Shown: piece after piece, positions 41,712 through 50,321 of the stretch
Layout: each line of letters starts with the position of its first letter
How positions within the stretch are numbered: the first letter of the stretch is position 1
Source of the DNA: Janibacter terrae NBRC 107853
GTDB lineage: Bacteria > Actinomycetota > Actinomycetes > Actinomycetales > Dermatophilaceae
DNA: 64,000 nucleotides
Direction of reading: 5' to 3'
Assembly (NCBI RefSeq): GCF_001591405.1
Contig: NZ_BCUV01000007.1
Coordinates: 62,001-126,000 of the forward strand
Notes under the pieces: generated by a model
The model's database searches: none
What the model saw: the letters and a program-made list of their open reading frames with translations, nothing else
What the model was told of the DNA's origin: nothing
Translations under genes and position numbers: made by a program

Positions 41712-43101
41712 ATGTCAGTGGGGGACGTGCAGTACCGCGATCGGGGCCTCGTGACGGGCCTGCGGGACGCGGTGCGCGCGCTGCTGTACACGGATGAGTC
41801 CACGGCCTGGCAGGCCGCTGACGGGCAGATCGCGGACGCGTTGTCGGCGATCGGGCAGGCGCGTCAGTTGCTGGAGTCGGCCGAGGTCGCGCTGGTCGCC
41901 GAGGGCATCTGCCGGGGCCTGCCGGGCGAGTCGTCGTGGTCGGCGCACGACTGGGTCGGGGTCAGCGAAGGGCGCCGCGCGCCCCGCCCCTCGACCCAGC
42001 ACGTCGCGCAGGTGGTGCGGGTGGCATCGGCAGGCCCGGCCACGCAGGAGGTGCGGGCCGCGGTCTCCGAGGGTCGTCTGCCGTTGGGCAAGGCCGACCA
42101 GCTGGTGCGCTTCCACGAGTCGGTGCGCCGGGTCGCCGACCCGGTCCTCCTCGAGGAGGACCTGGGGATCCTGCTGGGGGTCGCCCGTGACGAGGTCGTG
42201 ACCTCCGGCCCCGGAGGGCGGGTCACCGACCGGGTCGGCGGGTTGGACGAGAAGAAGCTCGCGGCCGCGATCACCCAGACCGGGCGGATGCTGCGCCCGG
42301 AGCAGGACCTGGACGACGAGGACGCCGCAGCCAAGGCCTCCCGCTCGTTGACCAAGGCCCCCGGCCCGTGCGGGATGACCCGCTACCGCGTCGACCTCGA
42401 CCCCGAGGGCGCCGCCATCGTCGACGCCGCGCTGGCCGCGTTGGCCGCACCCGTCAAAGGGCCCGACGGCGCCCCGGACGAGCGGACCCCTGCCCGGCGC
42501 CGCGCCGACGCGCTGCTGTCGATCATCAGCCGCGGCGTCGCCGCCCCCGAAGGCGTCCCACGGGCCGACAAGGCCCAGATCCTGGTGACCATCAGCCTCC
42601 ACGCCCTCGCCAGTGCGGTCACCGACGGTTGCTGCGTCGCCTGCGGGCAGGACCTGCCCGGCCACGCCCCCGACGCCACCGGCCGGGCCTTCGGAGTCCC
42701 GACCAGCGCGTTCGACCCTCCCAGCGGGGGGGCACGCCGGCGGCCTGACCGCCACCGGGCAGGTCCTCACCCCCACCACCGTCCGCAAGCTCGCCTGCAC
42801 CGCCGGGATCATCCCCGCGATCCTGGGCACCGACCACGAACCCCTCGAGCTCGGCCGCACCACCCGACTGTTCACCCCCGGCCAACGCAAAGCGTTGTGG
42901 CTGCGCGACGGCGGCTGCACCTACCCCGGCTGCACCATGCCCCCGCAATGGACCGACGCCCACCACATCACCCACTGGGCACGAGGCGGGGCCACCGACC
43001 TGTCCAACGCCGCCCTCCTCTGCGAACGCCACCACACCCACGTCCACCAACACGACCTCACCGCCACCACCACCCCCCGCGGCGTCACCTGGCACACCTA
43101 G
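41712..43101 (+). pseudogene. DUF222/13E12-family HNH endonuclease, frameshifted
   Basis: The N-terminal DUF222 region (about residues 1-330: LLESAEVALVAEGICRGL ... GPCGMTRYRVDLDPEGAAIVDAALAAL) is in one frame until about 42725. It then reaches a run of seven Gs at 42726-42732, after which homology continues in another frame: GLTATGQVLTPTTVRKLACTAGI, then the HNH nuclease domain with GCTYPGC, AHHITHWARGG and NAALLCERHHTHVH, ending at 43101. A single-base change in the G-run restores one 460-residue protein. It is either a recent inactivation, phase variation or a sequencing error. Mycobacterial 13E12-repeat genes are LexA-regulated, consistent with the SOS box here. Confidence 0.8.
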
Positions 43102-43131
43102 CGACCACGCGCTGTCCTGAGGTGCGACGAA

Positions 43132-43172
43132 GGAGCCTCGAAGGGCTCCGGACCCGGCCCCCACAGGCCGGG
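43132..43172. terminator. Two small hairpins after the HNH gene
   Basis: GGAGCC/GGCTCC (43132-43149) and CCCGGCC/GGCCGGG (43153-43172) lie in the 115-base gap between convergent genes. Either could terminate transcription, and the second lies upstream of the end of the exported Cys-rich gene. Confidence 0.45.
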
Positions 43173-43216
43173 CCACAGGCACGCCGCCTTCCGCCCAGAC
43201 GGTCATCTGCCCCACC

Positions 43217-44203
43217 TCACGGGTGCGTGGTCGCGGTCTCCAGCAGCGCGGCGAGCCCGGGGGTCGCCGTCGCCACGAGGTCACCATTGCCCACCTCGTC
43301 GCGGTCGCACCCGATGCTCGCCCGGATCACCACGTCGGCGCCGCGGCCGTACCGCAGCACGAGGTCGTACTGCCGTGAGCCCTCGCCACAGGCAGGGACC
43401 TCGCCCGAGGCAGGTCGGGTGTCGAGCGTGGCGAGCTCCGTCAGCAGCTGCCCCCGCAGCCCGCTCTGGACGCCGAAGGTCCCGGCCGCCTCGTCGTCAG
43501 ACCGACAGATCGCCACCCGGCTCGGCGTCCCGGGGACGAGCGCGGTCCGCCCTTCGTCCCGACCGTCCGCGATGGGCTCGCCGCACACCCGGCGGCGTCC
43601 GTGCGTGGGGTGCACCCAGGCCCGCTCGTCGACCGCCTCCGCAACGAGGTGCCCGATCCCGCCCCTGCCGCGGAAGCTGCCGTTGGAGGCCGGGATGCAC
43701 CCGTTGGGCTCGTCGGTCACGGAGACCCACACGGCGGTCTCGTCGTACTCGAGACCGACGAGCTGCCGGGTGACGTCGCCGCCGGCGTCGGTGCACCCTT
43801 CCGCGTCCTCCGCGTGGACCGACGAGAGGTCCGTGGCCACCTGGGCGAGCCCGTCCTGCACCTCCCACGTGCTCGTCAGCGGGTTGGGCGCCGGGGTGAT
43901 GTCGCTGTTGGGGCCGGCTGCGTAGCTGCAGACCAGGACCCGGGTCGGCGTGCGGCGCGGGGCCAGCGTGTCGTGGGGGTCGAAGCCCGACGGGCCGTGG
44001 ACCCTCGGCAGGTCCGGGTCACCCGTGCGTCCGAGCAGCCCCGTCCACCCGCTCGGCACGTGCTCATCGCCCGTGTACGCCGCCGGGCACGTGAGCGGCA
44101 CGGGCGATGGGTCCCCTCGCGACCCGGCCGGGACGACGACGGCCAGCCCCGCGGCGATCACGGCGCCGAGCCGCAGCGCCCCCCCGGTCCCCATCCCGTT
44201 CAT
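43217..44203 (-). CDS. Exported Cys-rich protein with double-repeat domain (paralogue of the anti-sigma ectodomain)
   Basis: A 328-residue protein with an N-terminal hydrophobic segment (LRLGAVIAAGLAVVVPAGS, about 10-28) acting as signal peptide or anchor. Two similar halves follow: RVLVCSYAAGPN ... GCTDAGGDVTRQLVGLEYD ... NGCIPAS and RVAICRSDDE ... ACGEGSRQYDLVLRYGRGADVVIRASIGCD. Cysteine positions and the Y-D/LRY-G-R-G pattern parallel the ectodomain at 39956-41023. The ATG at 44203 has GGAGG 7 bases upstream. No enzyme motif is visible; it is probably a secreted binding or sensory protein. Confidence 0.65.
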   Translation of the reverse strand: MNGMGTGGALRLGAVIAAGLAVVVPAGSRGDPSPVPLTCPAAYTGDEHVPSGWTGLLGRTGDPDLPRVHGPSGFDPHDTLAPRRTPTRVLVCSYAAGPNSDITPAPNPLTSTWEVQDGLAQVATDLSSVHAEDAEGCTDAGGDVTRQLVGLEYDETAVWVSVTDEPNGCIPASNGSFRGRGGIGHLVAEAVDERAWVHPTHGRRRVCGEPIADGRDEGRTALVPGTPSRVAICRSDDEAAGTFGVQSGLRGQLLTELATLDTRPASGEVPACGEGSRQYDLVLRYGRGADVVIRASIGCDRDEVGNGDLVATATPGLAALLETATTHP

Positions 44204-44328
44204 CGCGTCACCCCCTCCCACCGGCCGGACCTCCAAGCCGCCAGCAGGTCGGTGCCGCAGCCCCGTGTCCGGACCCGGGCGACCGCACCCGCCCACACGA
44301 CACCTCGCACGGTCGCTCCCTTCGTCAT
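44200..44328 (-). CDS. Possible small ORF coupled to the Cys-rich exported protein
   Basis: A 42-codon frame (MTKGATVRGVVWAGAVARV..., ending EGVTR) whose TGA overlaps the ATG at 44203 in an ATGA arrangement, with GAGG just upstream of its own ATG. The composition is Arg/Gly-rich and I recognise no family. It may be a leader peptide or chance. Confidence 0.25.
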   Translation of the reverse strand: MTKGATVRGVVWAGAVARVRTRGCGTDLLAAWRSGRWEGVTR

Positions 44329-44363
44329 GGTCCTCGGACGCAGCGCGGGGAGCACGGGTTCCG

Positions 44364-45104
44364 CTACCTCGGGTAGACCTCGAGCAGGAGGGCATGCTCG
44401 ACCGCGGGGTCGGCCACGGCCTGGCCACCACCGCCGAGGATGCGGCCGAGCAGCTCGGGCGGCTTGGGGAACTCGTCGGGCAGCGCCGAGTTGTAGAGAC
44501 GGTGCTCCTCGAGGGACTCGATCGCGTCGTCGAGGTGGCCGGTGACGTCGACGTAGTGGGTGGGCCGCTGGCTGCCGCCGATCGCGAGCATCTTGACGTT
44601 CCACGGCTCGAGCCCGTCGGCGACGAGCTCGGGGAAGATCCAGCGGTTGCCGGCATCGGCGACGGCGTCGACGGTCGCGAGACCGACCGCGCGGTGGTCG
44701 GCCTGGTTGAGGAACCCGCCGGCGAAGGCGATGTCGAAGGTCGTGCCGATGACGAGGTCGGGCCGGGCGCGCCGGATCGCCGCGGCGATGTCGCGGCGCA
44801 GCGGCAGACCGTACTCGACAACCCCGTCCTGGTGGTCGCCGAACTCGACCTGCTCGACGCCGACGACCGCGGCGCCCGCGCGCTCCTCGTCGGCGCGCGC
44901 GGGGGCGGCGTCGACCGGGTCCATGGTGTCGATGCCCGCCTCACCGCGGGTCAGGAGGAAGTAGCGCACCCGCTTGCCCGCCGCCGTCCACCTGGCGACC
45001 GCGGCGGCGGTGCCGTACTCGATGTCGTCGGGATGCGCGACGACGCACAGGACGGAGTCGAAGGTGTCTTCGTCGAGGACGGCCAGTTCGGGCTGCGTGC
45101 TCAT
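44364..45104 (-). CDS. PIG-L / LmbE-family zinc-dependent deacetylase
   Basis: A 246-residue PIG-L deacetylase: zinc motif VVAHPDDIEYGTAA (about 20-33), GEAGI, and the third ligand histidine in LNQADHRAVG (about 133-142). Relatives deacetylate N-acetylglucosaminyl derivatives (MshB, Mca, GlcNAc-PI). The ATG at 45104 has no Shine-Dalgarno, but a TAGCGT hexamer lies 7 bases upstream. The substrate cannot be read; an N-acetylglucosaminyl metabolite such as a mycothiol precursor is possible. Confidence 0.82.
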   Translation of the reverse strand: MSTQPELAVLDEDTFDSVLCVVAHPDDIEYGTAAAVARWTAAGKRVRYFLLTRGEAGIDTMDPVDAAPARADEERAGAAVVGVEQVEFGDHQDGVVEYGLPLRRDIAAAIRRARPDLVIGTTFDIAFAGGFLNQADHRAVGLATVDAVADAGNRWIFPELVADGLEPWNVKMLAIGGSQRPTHYVDVTGHLDDAIESLEEHRLYNSALPDEFPKPPELLGRILGGGGQAVADPAVEHALLLEVYPR

Positions 45105-45111
45105 GGCACTG

Positions 45112-45117
45112 ACGCTA
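45112..45117 (-). promoter_or_regulatory. Leaderless-type -10 hexamer for the PIG-L gene
   Basis: TAGCGT on the minus strand, 7 bases before the ATG at 45104, without a Shine-Dalgarno. Confidence 0.45.
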
Positions 45118-45122
45118 ACGGG

Positions 45123-45710
45123 TCAGGCCACCGGGTCGGTACCCCCGCGCTGCTGCTGCCGCTCGTGCTCGGCGCGCGCCTGCTCCTGGTTGCGGCGCAG
45201 CCGCTCCTGCGCGGCGCGCATCGGGTCCAGCTTCGTCATCAGCTCGCGGCCCGCCTGCACGTGCTTGTGCTCGGTCAGCACCTCGTACCGGGAGGCGACG
45301 ACCTGGCTGACCGAGGTGAAGTCCCGCTGGCCACCTGTCGAGCGGTACCCCAGCCACGCCCACACGGCCCCGAAGACGGCGCCCATGGCCATCGTCGAGA
45401 TCATGCGCACGAGGAGGCCTTCGCCCCCTTCGAACATCGCGAAGATCAGGCCGACGAAGACACCGATCCAGATGCCGGAGAGGACGCCGCCGAGCACGAC
45501 CTTGCCCGATGTGAGCCGCCCGCGCACGCGCTCGACCTGCTTCAGGTCGGTGCCGACGATCATGACGTCCTGCACCGGGAACTCGTTGTCGGCCAGGTAG
45601 TCGACGGCCCGCTGCGCCTCGCGGTAGCTGTCGTACGTCCCCAGCGACATCGGGTAGTCGAGGCCGAGCTGGTTCTCGAGGAGGGCGGACATCTGCGGCT
45701 GGGTGCTCAT
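45123..45710 (-). CDS. General-stress-protein-17M-like membrane protein
   Basis: A 195-residue protein. The N-terminal 70 residues (YPMSLGTYDSYREAQRAVDYLADNEFPVQDVMIVGTDLKQVERVRG) resemble the heat-induced 17M/YflT stress-protein domain. Two hydrophobic helices follow (VVLGGVLSGIWIGVFVGLIFAMF and ISTMAMGAVFGAVWAWLGY, about 70-125), then a charged glutamine-rich tail (about 165-195). It probably sits in the inner membrane and responds to stress. The ATG at 45710 has GACAAT 6 bases upstream, so it may also be leaderless. Confidence 0.7.
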   Translation of the reverse strand: MSTQPQMSALLENQLGLDYPMSLGTYDSYREAQRAVDYLADNEFPVQDVMIVGTDLKQVERVRGRLTSGKVVLGGVLSGIWIGVFVGLIFAMFEGGEGLLVRMISTMAMGAVFGAVWAWLGYRSTGGQRDFTSVSQVVASRYEVLTEHKHVQAGRELMTKLDPMRAAQERLRRNQEQARAEHERQQQRGGTDPVA

Positions 45711-45789
45711 GCCCCGATTGTCCCACCCCGGCGCGCGGCGGCATAATGGCCCACGACGGGACGAAGGGGGTCTGGCAGGGTGTCGAGAC

Positions 45790-47156
45790 ATGACCGGCCC
45801 GCAGCTGCTGCCCGCGACGACCCGACGACTGGACCGGATCACCGCCGTCCGCCAGGCCCGTGGGCGGATCCCCTCGCTCGTCACCGCCGTCGTCCGCGAC
45901 GGCGCGCTCGTGCACGCCTGTGCGAGAGGCGGCTTCGCTCCCGACGTCGACCCGATGCAGGTGCAGTACCGCATCGGGTCGATCACCAAGACCTTCGTCG
46001 CGGTCGCCGTGATGCGGCTGCGCGACGCCGGTCGGCTCCGCCTGGACGATCCGGTCGGCGACCACGTGCCGGGGACCCCCTTCGCCGACCGGAGCATCGC
46101 CGCGCTGCTCACGCACACGGGAGGCATCGCTGCCGAACCTGCGGGCGCCTGGTGGGAGCGCTCCCCCGGCACCGACCGCGAGGGCTTGCGCGCAGCGATG
46201 GCCGGTGCGGCGCAGGAGCGGCCCGGGCGCTTCGTGCACTACTCCAACCTCGGCTTCGCGGTGCTCGGGGAGCTCGTCGAGCGGCTCACCGGTCGCGCGT
46301 GGCACGAGGTCGTCGCGGACGAGGTCCTCGCCCCGCTCGGCATGACCCGCACGGGGGCGGCCCCCGTGACGCCCTCCGCCACCGGGTACGCCGTCCACCC
46401 GCACGCCGACGTGCTCCTGAGCGAGGCCGTGCAGGACACCCGCGCGATGGGGCCGGCCGGCCAGCTCTGGTCGACGGTGCCCGACCTCGGCCGCTGGGCG
46501 GCCTTCGTCGCCGGCGACACCGGCGACGTCATATCGGCCGACTCGCTCGAGGAGATGTGCGAGCCGATCGCCCTGGCGACCGGGCCGGGCGACGGGAGGT
46601 CGCCAAGGGTCTCGGCTTCGAGACCTGGCGCGAGCGGGGGCGTCGGCTCGTCGGCCACGGCGGGTCGATGCCCGGCTTCCAGGCCGGCGTGCGCGTGCAC
46701 CGGGAGACCCGCACCGGCCACGTCCTGCTGATGAACTGCACGACCCCCACCGCCGTGACCGACGTCGAGGACCCCTTCGACGTGCTCGACGCGTGCGAGC
46801 CCGTCCTGCCGGACGTCTGGACCCCGCAGGCGTCCGTCCCGGCCGACCTGCTCGCCCTCACCGGCACATGGTTCTGGGGCACCTCCGAGGGCACCCTGCG
46901 GGTGCTGCCGGACGGCAGGCTCCGGCTCGACCACGTCTCCGGGATGCTGCCGACGAGCGGCTTCCGCCCGGCGGGCGAGGACACGTGGGTCGGGCTGGCG
47001 GACTACTTCCGCGGGGAGACGATGCGCGTGGTGCGCGACGCGCAGGGCGACCCGACCCACCTCGACATCGGCACCTGGGTCCTCACCCGGCGCCCGTACG
47101 AGCCCGGCGCCGTCATCCCCGGAGGGATGGACGCGGGCGGCTGGCCGATCGCCTGA
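45790..47156 (+). pseudogene. Serine hydrolase of the beta-lactamase / PBP4*-like family, frameshifted
   Basis: The first frame runs from the ATG at 45790 through RIPSLVTAVVRDGALVHA, the nucleophile motif RIGSITKTF (S-x-x-K, about residue 65), LLTHTGGI and HYSNLGFAVLGELVERLTG (Y-x-N) to about 46597. The remainder, EVAKGLGFETWRERGRRLVGHGGSMPGFQAGV (third active-site box H-G-G) to GGMDAGGWPIA, is in a different frame. One inserted base near 46595-46602 (GACGGGAGG) restores a 455-residue protein. Either a recent frameshift or an error in the sequence. Function would be a D,D-peptidase, esterase or beta-lactamase-like hydrolase. Confidence 0.78.
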
Positions 47157-47163
47157 GACGCGT

Positions 47164-47197
47164 CACGGCCGGCCACCCCGAGGGGTGACCGGCCGTG
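47164..47197. terminator. Bidirectional terminator hairpin
   Basis: Arms CACGGCCGGCCACCCC and GGGGTGACCGGCCGTG pair with one mismatch around a two-base turn, between the convergent serine hydrolase and acyl-CoA dehydrogenase genes. Confidence 0.7.
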
Positions 47198-47209
47198 GGG
47201 CGTGCGGAC

Positions 47210-48409
47210 TCAGCCCTTGACGGGGTAGTCCTTGAGGATGCTCTTGCCGATGATCATCTTCTGGATCTCGGCGGTGCCCTCACCGATGAGCAGCATCGGG
47301 GCCTCACGGTAGATCCGCTCGATCTCGTACTCCTTGGAGTACCCGAAGCCACCGTGGATGCGGAAGGACTGGCCCACGACGTCGGCGCAGTACTCGGCCG
47401 CCATGTACTTGGCGATGCCGGCCTCGAGGTCGTTGCGCTCGCCCTTGTCCTTCAGGCGGGCGGCCTTGACCATCAGCTGGTGCGCGGCCTCGACCTTGCT
47501 CGCCATGTCGGCGATGCGGAAGAGGATCGCCTGGTGGTCGACGATCTTCTTGCCGAAGGTCTCGCGCTGCTGCGCGTAGGCGACACCGAGCTCGAAGGCG
47601 CGCATCGCCAGGCCGCAGGCGCGGGCGGCGACGTTGACGCGGCCGACCTCGACGCCGTCCATCATCTGGTAGAAGCCCTTGCCCGGCTCGCCACCGAGGA
47701 TCTGGCCGGTCGAGGTCTTGTGGCCCTCGAGGATGAGCTCGGTCGTGTCGACGCCCTTGTAGCCCATCTTCTCGATCTTGCCGGGGACGGTGACGCCCTG
47801 GGCGGTCTCGCCGAAGCCCTCGGTCTTGTCGATGAGGAAGGTCGTCATGTTCTTGTGCGCACCGTCGTGACCGAGGTCGGTCTTGACGAGCACCGCGACG
47901 AGGTTGGCCGTGGAGCCGTTGGTCAGCCACATCTTCTGGCCGGTGATGGTCCACTCGTCACCCTCGCCCGGCACGGCCTTGGTCTTGATGCCGGCGACGT
48001 CGGACCCCAGGCCCGGCTCGCTCATCGAGAAGGCGCCGCGGATCTCGCCGGTGGCCATCTTGGGCAGGTAGTGCTGCTTCTGCTCCTCGGTGCCGTGCTT
48101 GAGGATCATGTACGCCACGATGAAGTGGGTGTTGATGATGCCGGAGACGGGCATCCAGCCGCGCGCGATCTCCTCGACGCAGAGCGCGTAGGTCAGCAGG
48201 GACTCGCCGAGGCCACCGAACTCCTCGGGGATCATCAGGCCGAAGATCCCCATCTCCTTCATCTGGTCGACGATCTTCTGCGGGTACTCGTCGGCGTGCT
48301 CCAGCTCCTGGGCCACCGGGATGATCTGCTCGTCGACGAACTCCTTGACCAGGCCCAGCAGGTCGACCTGCTCCTCGGTCAGTCCGTCGGTCGTCTGCAG
48401 TCGTGACAT
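47210..48409 (-). CDS. Acyl-CoA dehydrogenase, possible methylsuccinyl-CoA dehydrogenase
   Basis: A 399-residue flavin dehydrogenase: FSMSEPGLGSDVAGIKTKA (about 128-146), WLTNGSTANLVAVLVKTD, and the catalytic glutamate in REAPMLLIGEGTAEIQKMIIG. The sequence IPEEFGGLGESLLTYALCVEEIARGWMPVSGIINTHF recalls acyl-CoA dehydrogenases that accompany crotonyl-CoA carboxylase/reductase and Mcl/Mch genes in actinomycete ethylmalonyl-CoA clusters. Methylsuccinyl-CoA oxidation is therefore possible, though a short branched-chain substrate cannot be excluded. Start ATG at 48409. Monocistronic, ending in a strong convergent terminator. Confidence 0.82.
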   Translation of the reverse strand: MSRLQTTDGLTEEQVDLLGLVKEFVDEQIIPVAQELEHADEYPQKIVDQMKEMGIFGLMIPEEFGGLGESLLTYALCVEEIARGWMPVSGIINTHFIVAYMILKHGTEEQKQHYLPKMATGEIRGAFSMSEPGLGSDVAGIKTKAVPGEGDEWTITGQKMWLTNGSTANLVAVLVKTDLGHDGAHKNMTTFLIDKTEGFGETAQGVTVPGKIEKMGYKGVDTTELILEGHKTSTGQILGGEPGKGFYQMMDGVEVGRVNVAARACGLAMRAFELGVAYAQQRETFGKKIVDHQAILFRIADMASKVEAAHQLMVKAARLKDKGERNDLEAGIAKYMAAEYCADVVGQSFRIHGGFGYSKEYEIERIYREAPMLLIGEGTAEIQKMIIGKSILKDYPVKG

Positions 48410-48530
48410 GCGCGTGCTACCTCGTTGCGTCGGGGGAACAGGGATCTGCGCCAGTATCCCAGCACCTCGCCCGGGACGCCGTGGTGTCCATGGTGGGCTG
48501 GGCCACGTCGGTCGCCGCCCCCGAGGACGA

Positions 48531-48564
48531 CGAAGGGGGGAGAGTCGCGGCTCTCCCCCCTTCG
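48531..48564 (-). terminator. 14-bp hairpin of CGAAGGGG octamers after the L,D-transpeptidase gene
   Basis: Perfect arms CGAAGGGGGGAGAG (48531-48544) and CTCTCCCCCCTTCG (48551-48564) with a 6-base loop, 11 bases beyond the stop of the L,D-transpeptidase gene. Confidence 0.7.
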
Positions 48565-48575
48565 CCCGTGCGGGG

Positions 48576-49280
48576 TCAGTAGACCTTGACCACGCGCCCG
48601 TTCGGGGCGAGGTTCTTCCACCAGATGTAGTTGATGGCGCGGTTGCTCAGGCGGGCACAGCCGTGCGAGGCCGGGTAGCCCGGGATGGACGGGGACCCAT
48701 GGATGGCGATGCCGCCGTTGAAGTAGATCGGGCGCCACAGCTCGCCGAGCGGGGCGATGCGCATGCCGTTGACCCGACGGTAGAAGCGGAAGGTACCCGA
48801 CGGCGTGGTCGCGTAGAGGTAGCGGCCGGAGGCGGAGGACCAGTAGCGCTCGCCGTTGCCGGTGCTCGTGTTGAAGACCCACTGGGCCCAGCCCCAGCGG
48901 GCGACGATCTGCAGCTGGCGGGTCTTGTCGATCTCCCAGGCCGAGCGGGTGCGCGGGCGGGGGGTCCTCGGGTTGTAGATCGCCGCCCACGTGTCGGGGC
49001 CGACGATGCCGTCACGGCTCAGGCCGTGCGCCTTCTGCAGGGCCATGACGGCCTGCTGGGTCGTGTCGTCGAAGGCGCCGTTCGCCCGGCGCAGCCAGAA
49101 GCGCGCGGCGAGTAGGCGTCGCTGGATGTTCTGGACCCACCAGCCGGTGTCACCCTGGCGCAGCGTCCTGGGCCGAGCGGCGCGGGCGTCCTCCCCGGCG
49201 GTGACGACGAGCCCGCCGGCGACGGCGGTGGCGGCAGCGGCGCGGAAGAGGTCGCGGCGATCGAGCGAGATGCTGTCCAT
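48576..49280 (-). CDS. L,D-transpeptidase (YkuD) with peptidoglycan-binding domain, Tat-exported
   Basis: A 234-residue exported enzyme. The twin-arginine signal DRRDLFRAAAATAVAGG (about 7-23) is followed by a peptidoglycan-binding-1 domain (LRQGDTGWWVQNIQRRLLAARFW ... FDDTTQQAVMALQKAHGLSRDGIVGPDTW). The YkuD catalytic domain has the motif AIHGSPSIPGYPASHGCARLSN (about 193-214), whose SHGC cysteine is the nucleophile. It should form 3-3 crosslinks or remodel peptidoglycan outside the membrane. Start ATG at 49280. TatB is encoded at 55.2 kb. Confidence 0.87.
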   Translation of the reverse strand: MDSISLDRRDLFRAAAATAVAGGLVVTAGEDARAARPRTLRQGDTGWWVQNIQRRLLAARFWLRRANGAFDDTTQQAVMALQKAHGLSRDGIVGPDTWAAIYNPRTPRPRTRSAWEIDKTRQLQIVARWGWAQWVFNTSTGNGERYWSSASGRYLYATTPSGTFRFYRRVNGMRIAPLGELWRPIYFNGGIAIHGSPSIPGYPASHGCARLSNRAINYIWWKNLAPNGRVVKVY

Positions 49281-49366
49281 GGTTTCCCCCTGGATGAAGT
49301 GGGCGCTGGTACCGGCTCAGACGCCCGGGACGTCCGCTCGGTTGCGCGGTGGTGGAGGAAAACATA

Positions 49367-49412
49367 GCGCTCGCCGGCGTGGGAACCACAGGGTTTCCAC
49401 ACCGGCGAGCGC
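49367..49412 (-). terminator. Intrinsic terminator of the CoA-ester lyase operon
   Basis: Arms GCGCTCGCCGG (49367-49377) and CCGGCGAGCGC (49402-49412) are perfect and extend inward to about 21 bp with mismatches, with loop ACAG. On the minus strand the hairpin is followed by TATGTTTT, a good T-tract. Confidence 0.75.
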
Positions 49413-49448
49413 GTGTCGTGTCCGAGCCGTGACGGACCCGTCGTAGGA

Positions 49449-50318
49449 TCAGCCGCGGGCGACGATGGCCTCGTGCGTCGCGAGGACGCGGTGGGCGATG
49501 TCGACGTGCAGGTTCTCGATCATCTTGCCGTTGAAGGTCACGACACCGGTGCCGGCGCCGTCCTCCCAGGCCTGCAGGATGCCCTGCGCCTCCTCGACGG
49601 CCTCCTGGCTCGGCGCGAAGGTGGCATTGCAGACCTCGACCTGACCGGGGTGGATCAGCGTCTTGCCGTCGAAGCCCATGTCGCGGCCCTGCTCGCACTC
49701 CGCGGTGAAGCCCTCGATGTCCTTGACCGCGTTGTACACGCCGTCGAGGACGGCGATGCCGGCCTCGCGACCGGCGAGCAGCGCCAGCGACAGCGAGGTG
49801 ACCAGGGGCGTGCGCCCGGGCACGTGCGCCGCCTGCAGCTCCTTGACCAGGTCGTTGGTGCCGAGGACGAAGGCGACGAGGCGGTCCGAGGCGTGCGCGA
49901 TCTCGCGGGCGTTGAAGATGGCCGCGGGGGTCTCGATCATCGCCCAGAGCTTGGTGTGCTCGGGGGCGCCGGCGGCCTCCATCGCGGCGACGAGCTGTCG
50001 CACCTGGTCCGCGCTGTCGACCTTGGGCACGACGATGCCGTGCGGGCCGGCCTTCGACGCGGCGGCGATGTCCTCGTCGTGCCACTGGGTACCGATCCCG
50101 TTGACCCGGATCGTCAGCTCCCGGTCGCCGTACTCACCGGACTGCACCGCGGCGCAGGCGGCCTCGCGCGCGGCCGGCTTGTCGTCGGGACCGACCGCGT
50201 CCTCCAGGTCGAGGATCAGCGCGTCGACGGGCAGGGTCTTGGCCTTGTCCAGCGCGCGGGCGTTGGAGCTCGGCATGTAGAGGACCGAGCGGCGGGGGGT
50301 GTAGGCGCTGTCGGCCAC
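49449..50318 (-). CDS. CitE-type CoA-ester lyase (HpcH/HpaI superfamily)
   Basis: A 289-residue TIM-barrel protein: SVLYMPSSNARALDKAKTLPVDALILDLEDAVGPDDK (about 11-47), LTIRVNGIGTQWHDED, and metal-ligand region LWAMIETPAAIFNAREIA with FVLGTNDLVKEL, then GKTLIHPGQVEV. The family cleaves citramalyl-, malyl- or methylmalyl-CoA, or acts as a thioesterase on malyl-CoA. It lies 3 bases after a larger Mcl-type lyase and is probably co-transcribed. A malyl-CoA thioesterase (Mcl2-like) or citramalyl-CoA lyase role is suggested but not proven. Start GTG at 50318. Confidence 0.82.
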   Translation of the reverse strand: MADSAYTPRRSVLYMPSSNARALDKAKTLPVDALILDLEDAVGPDDKPAAREAACAAVQSGEYGDRELTIRVNGIGTQWHDEDIAAASKAGPHGIVVPKVDSADQVRQLVAAMEAAGAPEHTKLWAMIETPAAIFNAREIAHASDRLVAFVLGTNDLVKELQAAHVPGRTPLVTSLSLALLAGREAGIAVLDGVYNAVKDIEGFTAECEQGRDMGFDGKTLIHPGQVEVCNATFAPSQEAVEEAQGILQAWEDGAGTGVVTFNGKMIENLHVDIAHRVLATHEAIVARG

Positions 50319-50321
50319 GGC

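Noticed and set aside
48409-48576. Gene in the gap between the acyl-CoA dehydrogenase and L,D-transpeptidase
   Set aside because: Only a promoter-sized stretch and a 14-bp terminator hairpin are seen; no frame has a credible start and Shine-Dalgarno.
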